Source: Zhengitettix transpicula (lineage: Eukaryota > Arthropoda > Insecta > Orthoptera > Tetrigidae). Taken from it: a stretch of 64,000 nt of DNA. Where the stretch lies: NCBI GenBank assembly GCA_037074705.1, contig CM073590.1, forward strand, positions 218,270,746 through 218,334,745. Direction: 5' to 3'. Shown here piece by piece: positions 53,701-64,000 of the stretch. Both the position numbers and the translations under genes were made by a program. Every line of letters begins with the position of its first letter. The stretch's first letter is position 1. The notes beneath the pieces were generated by a model. That model did no database searches, was not told the origin of the DNA, and worked only from the letters and a program-made list of their open reading frames with translations.

Positions 53701-56700
53701 AACATTGTATTTTTAAAGTTTCCAATATTCTTTTTGTGATATTTAAAATTCTGTTGCATAAAAGTGATGGTAATAAAATGCAAATTTCTTTACAAGGGAT
53801 TACATATACCATGTGCTATTTTTTTATTTGAAAGTAACTTGATTAACATTATAGCTCCAAATGATCATTTATGGTAATTTGGAATGAATTGGAATGTTAC
53901 TGGAAATTAGGTAATAGTGAACACCAGAGTATTACAAAAGTGATTTTAGATGATAGACAAATCAAATTTTGTGAGATGGCTGAAATCATAGACAACTTAA
54001 CATAATGATGTATTATACAAATGTATAATCTTGAACCTGAACTGCATGCTAAGTAAGATGGTTTCCATGAATATGCCAGATATTTATCTTTCTTAAATTC
54101 TCAATTATTATTTCAATGACATTTCTTTATAAGTATTTTTTTCATATGTCTAATATAAAACTATTTTATTTATTGGTGATATTGTAAGAAATTTTTATTC
54201 TCCTGTATGTCATAAAATTATTTTTAAGGTTGCTCTGGAATTAGGCTCAAAGAAGCAGCAAAGATTAATTTGTCTTTGTCAGCCTTAGGTAATGTAATTT
54301 CTGCATTAGTTGATGATAAAACTAAATATATTCCATATCGAGACTCTAAACTAACTCGACTATTACAAGTAAGTAAATTTTATTTTTTTATATTTTCCCT
54401 TTCTCAAAATTTTAGTATCACCAACTACATATAACATTGCACACTTATCAAACTCAAAAGAAATATTATATTATTTGGAGAAGTTCCTTGCAGCGTAGTT
54501 GTGAGAAAACTGCTAAAAAACTCAATTAAATCAGTATAATTCATTTTAAAAAAATTTCTTTTGAATACTTTAAAGTTTGTTTGAATTATTTTGAAGCTAC
54601 TGTGGTAATACACAAATATGATGTAACATTAATAAATTTTTTGCAGTTGAGCACCAGGTTTCTCGATGCTGATATTTCTGCAGTAATTCTCTACCGCTGT
54701 CTTCATTGTCTGAATTTGAGATGTCTTCAGATTATGAAGACAGTGGTAGAGAAACATCAACATCATGAAATCTGAACCTGGTGCTTTTACACCAGGAAAG
54801 CTTACATTAATTGATGATTTATCATTAAAAAATTTGCTAATTCACATGTTTTGATTTATATGAAGATATGTTGAATCTGGAATATTAGAAACTAATATAA
54901 TTTATAATAAGTATGAAAGAATAAGATTTTTCAATGATCAAGCTAATATTCATAATTTCCAAATGTTTCAACATTTTAGTTTAGGCTAGGCCAGTTGGCA
55001 GTAATGTCAAAACTATACGTGGCCCAACAGCCCAAAGACTGATATCTTTTAATGAAGCTACATCGGCCTTGGAAATGATTTGTTATTTTATATGTTGTGT
55101 GGTATTTATAGCATCACTTATTATCTCTGTATTTGGCTATCTTTCTTCTTCTTCTTATTATTTATTTTCAGTTTATTCTCCTTTTACCATTCATACTTCA
55201 ATTATTTAATTCACAAACGTAATTTTAACAGGATTCATTAGGAGGGAACACAAAAACTTTGATGGTGGCTTGCCTTTCTCCAGCTGATTACAACTATGAG
55301 GAAACATTAAGTACATTACGTTATGCAAATAGAGCAAAAAATATTAAGAATAAACCACATATAAATGAGGATCCAAAAGATGCAAAACTTAGAGAAGCAC
55401 AAGAAGAAATTTGCCGATTGAAAGAAATTCTTGAAACTTCTCTCCAAAGAAATGAATTTAGTAGTCGCAGTGAAGGTATGAAGAATTGAAATAAATGCCT
55501 GTGTTCTTTTAAGAGTAGTGACAAAAATTTATGTTTATGAAAAAAGATTGAAATTAGATTGAATAATAATGGTATTTTAATTACATAAAGAAGTAGCCAA
55601 TTAACACTCAAAATTAAATGAATATAAAAATAGTATTTTATACATTGATGATTTAATGTTAATTTAATTAACAATTTAAAAATTGGAACAAACCTTTATT
55701 CAGAGTTTAATATAGGATTGATATGTGGGGTTGTATAGGTGTTCTTCACAGTTACTAATGTGATACATGTTGAATAAAACCTTCTTGAGCTTCTAACCGA
55801 GTGAAAAATTGTGTAAAAATTTTTTACTTGGTTAGAAGACAATAACAGTGATCGTCAGTGAAAGTCACACATACAATTTTTAACTCAGTTTGAAGCCCGA
55901 AAAGATTTTATTAATTATTTACACCAAGAAAGACTGCATTCTTTAGCACGACAAGTTAATAATGAACCATATTAATGTCTGTTAATATTCACACATGAAA
56001 ATGGACAATTACACATGTTAATAATACAGGTTCATCTAATTTAAGTATGTTCTTGTAATGCCACTATGAACCATTATTACTTAAAAATGGAAGGTTTTAA
56101 AAGTAATTCCTGTTCCTAATATTAATATATTGTATTGCCTAAATATTTAATTTCTTTTATTTAGTTGTTCAAGATATTTTATTTCAAATTTATTTTATAT
56201 TTAAGTTTCAGAAGAGTTATTTGAAAAATTAAAAGATAAAGTTCGCTCTGAATATGAAGAAACTATTAGCAGTTTGAAGAAGGAGTGGGAAACAGAACAT
56301 TCACTGAAATATGCTTTGCAAATAGAAATGGAACACTTACGAAGTCATTATGAAGAACAGCTTCAAAATGCTAAATTGCAGGTGCAAATGGTTCTTGATG
56401 TACTGTTACAATTGTTTTATCATAACTCAGATGAAAAAGTTTTGAGTCTATTATATTTTCAAATTTAATGTTACTGAAAGTTTTTTTATATCCATATTCC
56501 ATATAATTGAATATAAAAACTAGGGTAACTCATGTTGAAGGGAAAGTTACATTTTCTAACTTTGTTATTTCATTGTGCATTCAACATTGTTTTCATAATT
56601 AATACATTCATTCATGATAATATTTAAGTGCATATTGCTAATCATTCCACAGTAATGACTCATTTTTATAAATTAAATTATTTCTTATATCTATTTATTT

Positions 56701-59700
56701 TTCTGTATTTTGACAGATAAAACAGTCCAGTATACCAAACACAGCATATGTCAGTGTGATTAACTGCTTTGGTGATAATTTCACTGATGACACTAATAGG
56801 CAAGTGGAGTCAGCTTACAACTTAACTATACCATAAGTATTTTAATTACATAATTTCCAAACAAATCCACCAAGAGGAACCAAGTAAAAAGATCTCACAT
56901 AGGCAAGGAAATGTTAAATACAATGTGCTATCTAAAAAGATCTATTTAAAACACTTCATAGTAATATTTCAATTATAAATTATATTGTGGAACTATACAT
57001 TGGTCAGATATATGGATATTTATGAGATAAATGTTGTTGAGGGTTATATTGGTACACCGATGACTATAAAATATGAGTTGTAGGACAAATCACAGCATAT
57101 AGATTAAATAATTAAGGATATCAGATGTAAAAAGTATTGTGATACAAAAGGTTTAGAACAAGATGTACTATAATATCAAACCATAAATAAATTAGTGGTG
57201 TACATTGTTTAAAATAATTTTTTCTAAATGTACATGCAAATTATTGCTACTAAAATTGAATGGCATTGAAACCAACATTTAATTCAGAGTCAAATTGGAA
57301 CTAAGGGACTTACATTTGCTGTGAGCAACTTCCAAATAGAATGTACTGTAACTTATCTTTTCATAATTTTATATGGTAGAAAATAATATATGTTTAAATT
57401 ATGATTAATGGTATATTCATGATTTAGACTGACACAATTGCAACAATGTATGGTTGGTGGAGAACATAAAGATAATTCTGTTTTGAAAACAAAATATCTA
57501 AATAGAAAACGGTTATTAAGGAAATATAGAAAACATTCACCAAAAAGGGTATTAGAGGATCATGAAGAAAATCAAGAGATTTTACCACAGGTATGTAATT
57601 ATATGCATTACATAAATATCAATTTAAAAATTGCTATAATAAATATTTTTATTAAATAAATTTGCAAATTGTGGAAAATAGTGAAATTCTTAAAAATTAT
57701 GTTTAGTTGACAGACTGCTGTATTTTAACACAAATGGTATCATCAACTATTATATTAAATTAATTGGAAGTATTTTGAATATTGTAAACTTTCATAAAAA
57801 TGGTTTTGATATATTTTTTTCCCTTACATCCATATGATTGTAATATAGTTTGATAATATCAGTTTTGACCAGTTTCATTAGTATTCCTGGTTTTTTCCTT
57901 AATTATTAAATCAATTTGATTTATTTGAAATACCATATGTTGCCACATGGCATTGATTAACATTACAGTAAATTATAATGCAGTTATGGAAGACTTAACA
58001 TAAATAAAAAAAGTGATCTCATACTATTATGAGTAGTTTATTGGCCCAGTTGGTCATACACAAAATATGTTTGGACAAGAAAGAATACTTTGAACTAGGA
58101 ATACTTTCACTCTCTCATACACACAAAACAAAATCAAACTCACTCTCTCACACACACCTGTAATACAATGTGACAATTGATGAAATTATAATAATTCTTG
58201 CATTATAATGTATATAGTAACATTTAATTGGATTTTTATGCAGATAAATAATCATTTACTGAATAAAAGCAGTGATCCTGCTGAAACGTCTTCAGTACCC
58301 TTTCGAATTTCAACTGATGATTAATTGATTTTATTTCTTTTGGAAATTTATTATATAACAACTTTTCATAGTAGAAGCAACATTTTTTATAATTGGTAGT
58401 GTTTAAAGAGTTTATGAAATATGAATCTGTCTATCATGTATTGTGTTGGAACACTATTTCATGTCACCACTAGAAGTTTTTTGGTTTAGTTTCATAAATG
58501 AAACTATATTCAAGAGGTAAAATTTTTTTCACTTTAACAGAGGCCTGCATGGGGTTCTACAACTTACTGTAGATCACATTCTGGTGGCTCTCATTTGAAG
58601 TCTGAAGGTAGATATAGCCTCTGAAGTGTTTCCCCAAAAGATAATTCAGTATTTTATTTGGGAGTAGAAATAGGCAAAATATATCATGCCTAACCTGTCT
58701 TTCCTTATTTGACTCAAAAGGACCTTCAGGATATAACATAATTTACTTAATTTTACAATCAAATTTTTAATATGTTTATTCCAATTAAAACACAAATCTA
58801 AATGGATGATGAAATATCTTTTGAATCAATTTTTATAGATTACTTATGAGGATTTTTGTTTTGAATATTATGAAAGTTTATTCCAATAGTCTCATTAAGT
58901 GTTCAAAATTAATTTATTTTTTATGAGCCATGTATTTAAATTTGACATTGTTATATCAATATTCTGTTGGAGAGTTTCACAATTTATTCCATGCATTAGT
59001 TTATTAGTATCAGTTTTAAGGTTTATTATCTGCATATCATAATTAATTTTGGGCTATTTATTTATCTACTTGGTATGGTATAATGTTGAAGATCAAATGG
59101 ACTGATAAAGTTAGAAATTTTATGGCAAGAATAGTATGGAAAGGAAGTAATTACAATATATTTATCAAGTAATTACGGATGTCATATGTGGGAAATACTA
59201 TGTTCTGAAGAGGATAGCTCAGGACACACTTAGATGAAAACCATTTAAAACTATTTAATAAAGCTGATAATCTGAAAAAATAAAATATATGCTTTTCACA
59301 GCCTTGACACCTCACTTGTCCTAAGGACCTATGAGAAATATAAACTAAGGAATTTACCTTCATTTTGGACACTTGTTCAATAACTACTCATGGCTAAACC
59401 ATGTTTAATAACAAATGATTGGAGTGTCACAGTTGAGAGAAAGTATTGTAGATGACTATAAATATATTTTATTTTATTTGAAATATTATGTTGTCTAAAG
59501 ATTATTTCTTGCTTTTTTTATTAATTCCGAATTTCTTTTTATACAGGTTTGTGCTGATCTACAAAGTCAACTAGTTATGAAATCAGAAGAATTAAAACAA
59601 ATAAAAAAGAAGGTGATAACATTTTACACACATTCTCTACTTCTTGAAATTGTGTGGCACTGAAGAAAATTTTCCACCAACAAGAACAAAACGTTCACAA

Positions 59701-62700
59701 CTAATATTAATAACCCTTTGTAGCATTCTGATGATAATGAAATTTTTATAATGCTGACATTTTATAATATATAAATTAATTCTACAAAATATTATATTTA
59801 GCAATAAGTTTAATTTTTAAAAACTTTTCTTCTTCATTATCAAATAACAATTATTTTATAAATGTTTAAATCTCAATTTTGCCAAAGTTCTTTGTTCTAA
59901 AAAAATTCCGAGGAGGTTCTGGGTTCAATTCCGGGTCTGGTCAACATTTATCCATCCTGATACTTTAATTCAATTTAATTTGATGGCTTCTATGGCTTGA
60001 GGTTGTGAAATAGTATCTTTAATATTAAACCTTAGAAATAAAGTTATCTCTTACTCAATCTCAAGTGAATACATTATATTCAAAAACTGTTTTATCAATT
60101 AGGAAACATAATTAATTCTATGAAATTATTTCAGTAAATTAATTATGAGAGTAAGGTTCATTAATGTAAGATCTAATCATATGAATTCTTTTGAAAGGTT
60201 TGTTCAATGGAATCTCTCATTATAAATCAGCAGCATGAATTTAATAATGAACGGGGGCATTTATATGAAGTTATAAAAAAGATAAAACAGGAACTTAAAC
60301 TTCATGAACAGATATCAGAAAAATTAATTTCAAGTATACGGAGAGAGTGTAATTACAGGTACAAATTTAAATTTCCATTCAAGTTTCCTTATAAAGGAGA
60401 TGTTTTAATAGGCATCAATTTATTAAAAGAATTTACTTTACACTTTTCAGCAATGCATATCAACAAAATTTATGCTAATATCAAATATGCCAAAGGCTAA
60501 ATTGCTATTCATTAAAAATATAGCATTGTTAATGATTTATATGAATCAAAGGGACACTTATGCTAGTTAAAACATCAGCCCATACTTTAGGTTGTTGTTT
60601 CTCCTAGTTTCCCGTTTACATTATATATGACTGAATTATTTTTCAGCCAACTTCTACAGATTTGACTGCTATCATCTGGTTAGGTTTTCCCATCTTACTG
60701 TTCCTGTCCCACCTATAAAACGACCATCCCCATCGCTGTTGAGTTTATAGTTCCATTTAGGACTGTCCATCACTCAACTACTCTCAGCATTGTGTGTTCA
60801 GTTCACTAACTTTTTACACAATATTTGTATCTCTTTTGACTTATCATCAACACAATAGTTCTTTAAGCGTTATTTTCTTCTCTTTCCTAACATAGCTTGA
60901 GCTTCTTAACATTTTATTGCCAAAGACCCAGTTGTCTTTCTAATTTAATAGCATATTTGACTTAGTTTAAACAAATGACAACCCTACCAATCTTTATTCT
61001 TCTATTTATCTCTGAATTAATAAAATATATGGAGTTTAAATTTATCCATGTATCTGATATAACATGGTAAAATTACATATTTAATATTTTTGGATTTTTA
61101 CATTGTTGCTTGAGTTTTATGTTGTTGTTTTTTGTTATCTATAGTAACTTGGATCACATTAAAGATAGAGCCACTTGGATTGAAGAATTAAGTTTGTGGA
61201 AACTTCCAGATTTAATGTGGCAAACTGATAGACTCCCAACAATTGGTAAATAAGTACATACTTCAAAACAGAAAATTTACATTCATATATATCTATAATT
61301 TGACACACAAGGAGTAAGGATAATGTGACAATGTGAAATTAATTAAATCATTTAGACAGGAAAGGGGGATAGAGAGCTGCTGAATTACATTAAATCCACA
61401 GTTTGTGCCGCCAGGCTGGGGAAGCAAAAACTTTAAATTTTCAAGAGCCTAAGTCTGCTTCCTCAGGACAGCAGGTCTGAACATCTTACAACCAGCCAGC
61501 ACTGTGAACTGAATGCCACACTAGCTGGTCACGCATCATAAAGTACTACTGTCCTGAGGTAGGGAGCTTAGGCTATTGAAAATTTAGAGTTATTGGTACC
61601 CAGCCTGGTGACACATGTTAATTAAATGTAAGTCAACCACTCTCTATCCCTCATTCCTGTCCAAATGAGTTTATAAATAAATAATATTAGTAAGGATATG
61701 ACATTGTCAAAAATGATTGGTATGGAAAGAAAAGAGAGATAGCTTGTGGTTTACCTGAAAGTGAAGTACAGTGTAGCCATAGGGAACCAAAGGTTGATAT
61801 TAAAATTTAAAGAATTATAGTTACACCATACTTCACTTTCAGGTAATCCACAAGCTATGTCTTTTTCCATTCCATACCAATAAATAATTAGTGTGGAAAG
61901 AAACGAGAGAAAGTTCAATGTCACCATTCAGGACAGAAGGAAGTTCTTAAATTTTTGGAGGTGTTAGCATCCTTATTCAGGATGAAAACACAGTCCATGT
62001 GCCAGACAGAAAACTTTCAATACATGAACCTCTATTCCTCAAGACAGGTCTGCACCTTGTGCCAGACAACTGCAAAATAAAAACCTTTTTTCAATATATT
62101 GTTCTCGGAGTTCAACCGGGTTTTGCATAATTATGCAAAACCCGGTTGAACTCCGAGAACAATATATTGAACAACTGCACCGGTAAAGGCTTCAATCTTT
62201 GATAAAAACCTTTGTTTTGATATTTTTCTTCTTTTAAGGCACTACGACAAGTTCTGTGCTGTCTTGGCCTGATCCATGTCTCCACTCATCTCTGGACCTT
62301 GGACGTCCACTTTCTAATTCCGAGACTCCTAATCCAAGAGCCAATAATCATTTTGCCTGTTCCTCGCTTAGGTCATCTTCTGCGATCAATGCGGTTCATC
62401 TGTGGGTCTTTTAGCAGTTTATATTTTTTACAGGTGATGGGGAGCTGGCCCTCCTTTATCTGGGCTTGGGACTTGTAATGATATTATAAATTGCAATTAT
62501 ACATATTTTAAAATATGTATATTTTTAATATAATTCAATTTTTATTGTGTGTTTATTTAGGCTCTTTACTACTGTGTGTTACAGAAACTATTACTTCAAG
62601 AATTAATAGTACACCAGACAGTCCATCATCAGAATCATCACAATCGTATTTACATGATCACAGTGATGAGCAAATAATTTGGCAGGTAAAATTAAATCCA

Positions 62701-63907
62701 AAAGCCTTGATCAAGTATAGTTACTTAATGCATATTTGTTTTTCCTTCAGTTTATGAGTGATATGTTATCCAGTAAGATTTATGTAATCAACCTATGCAT
62801 AAATATATAAATGAATTGTAAATATTAATTGTGAAATTATTGTTTTAAATTTTACATCCTGTTTCCTGTGTGATTTTGGGAATTTATTTAAATAATTATA
62901 TTAGATTTTTAACCACATAAAACATTAAAATTGCACACAAACCCAAGTATAACAACTTTGGAATTGTATAAAATATTCAATTAATATTTTTATGTAACAT
63001 CTTGAACTTAATATAGAGAAAGTTCTTTCCCATTTACATAATTTGGATAGTCTCCAAAACAATTATTTATTATCTGGGTTATTTTGCCAGCACAACTTCA
63101 GTTGAACTTATCAGTAACTAATTATACTCTTGGATTGTATAAGACAAAACTCTTGATGTAACATTGAATGAGAATTTGGCAGTAAATGATTTACACATGT
63201 AGAGGGAAAAAATGACCACTCACTTAAACAAGGTTTTCAACTTCCTGGTCTCTATATGAGCAGGTTATTCTGCTGGTCTCAGATGTGCCTCCACCTCAGG
63301 AAATTTATGAATAGGTTTGTCTCCCCACCCACTTGTACTCTCAGCAAAACACTGGAGGGTGTGCATGTGAACTTGTTTCCCAAGTCCAGACAATGTATAA
63401 GTACTGGCAATATTATGTTAGAGTAGAATAGTCTGGATACATATCACATAAAAAAGAAAAAAACTGTCATTGAAATGAATCCTGGTGATAGAATGTAATG
63501 CTGTCATAGATTAGAATGGCCTTTTCCAATAAGTGTATCCTACTTTATTAAATAAGGCCATGTCTTCTAGTTTCAACATTTTCATCTCTATGTCTTTCTC
63601 AGAAAATTCCTTTTCTAAGTTTCATGATATGACTCCTGTGGTTCTGAACTTTTACTTTACATTTAGTTCCCATATGGTAGGTTATGTCAGCTTCTGCATA
63701 TGAAACACATTAGATAGGAAAGAGAGACTGAACTGAAATCAATAGTTAATTAATTTAATATGTGTAAAAATGTATTACTGTTAAACTGTGTTTCATTAAT
63801 ATATACAGAAACTGCAACGAGGCGCAGAAGAAGATATTGCAGGCAATTACTTCAAATCATACAGAGCAAATCAACTACTAGAAAAATGCAGGGAAGCTTT
63901 CAAATAA
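50772..63907 (+). CDS. Kif17: kinesin-2 motor, KIF17/OSM-3 type
   Basis: Fourteen exons stay in frame (706 residues): 50772-50846, 52137-52292, 52621-52906, 53411-53662, 54229-54368, 55232-55475, 56212-56381, 56717-56799, 57428-57590, 59547-59612, 60198-60358, 61145-61245, 62561-62685, 63809-63907. It is an ATP-driven, plus-end-directed homodimeric motor of intraflagellar transport in sensory cilia. The motor domain starts [11 protein letters not shown]; the P-loop is GQTGCGKS (91-98), switch [10 protein letters not shown] (203-211), switch II DLAGSE (245-250), followed by [11 protein letters not shown] and the neck [18 protein letters not shown]. Coiled-coil segments follow from about 360 to 450. 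The tail keeps KIF17 landmarks: [34 protein letters not shown] and the end [17 protein letters not shown]. Its length is close to that of OSM-3 rather than the longer vertebrate KIF17. Intron 8 is GC-AG; all others are GT-AG. The start could be either of two adjacent ATGs. Confidence 0.95.
50998..51280. repeat. fold-back family B element in kinesin intron 1
   Basis: After a (TA)n run at 51002-51026, an inverted repeat spans 51061-51275 with ends taacacattaggataggaaa / tttcctatcctaatgtgtta. Inner arms pair across ttggtccagtctgg / ccagactggaccaa. The motif pair is acttacctgaaa (51098-51109) and tttcaggtacgt (51227-51238). Confidence 0.88.
51317..51642. repeat. 326-bp near-perfect palindrome (family A) in kinesin intron 1
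   Basis: Arms of about 160 bp run from attggtatggaaaggataga to the matching complement ending ccataccaat. The loop is about 10 nt near 51480, inside a GC-rich centre (ccggccggctgc / gcagccggccgg). It is followed by (TA)n. The outer parts equal the element at 11835-12050; the central part is extra. Confidence 0.92.
51664..52030. repeat. further family B and C copies in kinesin intron 1
   Basis: 51666-51850 starts taacacattaggataggaaa and ends tttcaggtaagtcgg (51831-51845). 51850-52030 repeats the theme with tttgaggtaagtcagc and ctctttcctgtccaaatgag. Four related elements thus stand in a row within about 1 kb. Confidence 0.7.
54650..54785 (+). repeat. imperfect hairpin-forming repeat in kinesin intron 5
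   Basis: The left part agcaccaggttt...ctctaccgctgtcttcat pairs with atgaagacagtggtagag...aacctggtgct. This gives a roughly 60-bp stem with a few bulges in the sense strand of the pre-mRNA. It may be a MITE or a source of small RNA. Confidence 0.65.
55745..55960. repeat. diverged fold-back family E copy in kinesin intron 6
   Basis: Contains cttctaaccgagtgaaaaat and its near-complement ttttttacttggttagaaga, then agtgatcgtcagtg and caccaagaaagactgcattc. Similar sequence is at 25490-25640 and 25745-25850. Confidence 0.5.
57591..59546. other. kinesin intron 9 with a possible alternative exon
   Basis: No confident exon lies between the neighbours. After an acceptor at 58243-58244 (ATGCAG), a phase-0 open stretch of 26 codons ([17 protein letters not shown]...) runs to a TAA. 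It would be an alternative 3' terminal exon, or an internal one if the weak donor GTACCC is used. The rest is A+T-rich with nothing recognised. Confidence 0.35.
59905..59950 (+). mobile_element. tRNA-like SINE fragment
   Basis: GGGTTCAATTCCGGGTCTGG contains a B box and T-arm-like pairing (CGGG/CCGG), like the 3' half of a tRNA. It lacks the 5' half and lies in a kinesin intron. Confidence 0.45.
61335..62085. repeat. fold-back family C and A copies in kinesin intron 12
   Basis: 61348-61673 is an inverted repeat with ends catttagacaggaaaggg / cctgtccaaatgag. 61700-61885 is an inverted repeat of family A (ttggtatggaaag / ttccataccaa). 61890-62085 is a further half copy. All are diverged from one another. 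Confidence 0.75.
62091..62170. repeat. perfect 80-bp palindrome
   Basis: Two 40-bp arms with no spacer: the left arm starts tcaatatattgttctcggag and ends ttttgcataa, and the right arm is its exact complement. The flank (aacaactgcaccgg...cttcaatctttgat) is shared with the element end at 37441-37480. Confidence 0.95.
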
Positions 63908-64000
63908 TTTTACTCAACTGGAGGCAGGATAATTTATGTGTAAATATTAATCTAAATTCAATTTAATACAAATTGTATACTTTTTACTGTAACTGGCCCA

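Overview
The window is A+T-rich animal nuclear DNA, almost certainly from an insect. Genes are split by long introns with GT-AG (and a few GC-AG) borders, and the introns hold many decayed retrotransposons and small fold-back repeats. The repeat load and long introns would suit a cockroach, termite or stick-insect type genome, but that placement is inference. Gene models were built by hand by matching splice sites, reading frame and family alignment recalled from knowledge; no search was run.

Layout. (1) 1.4-3.1 kb, plus strand: the 3' part of a gene for a histidine-rich secreted protein, with two 30-bp-period repeat arrays. (2) 5.1-7.8 kb, minus strand: a two-exon gene for a smaller secreted protein. 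It is a paralog of the first, with the same paired-cysteine modules and the same phase-2 intron splitting an arginine codon. (3) 7.8-13.1 kb: no gene seen; LINE remnants, AT microsatellites and a fold-back element. (4) 13.1-38.4 kb, minus strand: a 20-exon gene for a 1109-residue HEAT-repeat protein collinear with the cohesin regulator PDS5. It is strongly diverged, ends at the HEAT core and lacks the C-terminal tail. (5) 41.0-42.9 kb, plus strand: RpS23, complete in four exons. (6) 43-50.7 kb: gene-poor, with repeats including a possible LTR and primer-binding site. (7) 50.8-63.9 kb, plus strand: a complete 14-exon kinesin-2 gene of the KIF17/OSM-3 type, 706 residues.

The PDS5-like gene and RpS23 are divergently arranged. 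RpS23 and the kinesin are co-directional. Nothing suggests the genes work in one pathway: they cover chromosome cohesion, translation, ciliary transport and secretion.

The points most worth following are the tail-less PDS5 paralog lacking the N-terminal APDAP-type motif, the histidine-rich secreted protein pair, frame-supported GC-AG introns, and fold-back repeats whose arms carry a joined acceptor-donor (TTTCAG|GTAAGT) like a recursive splice site.
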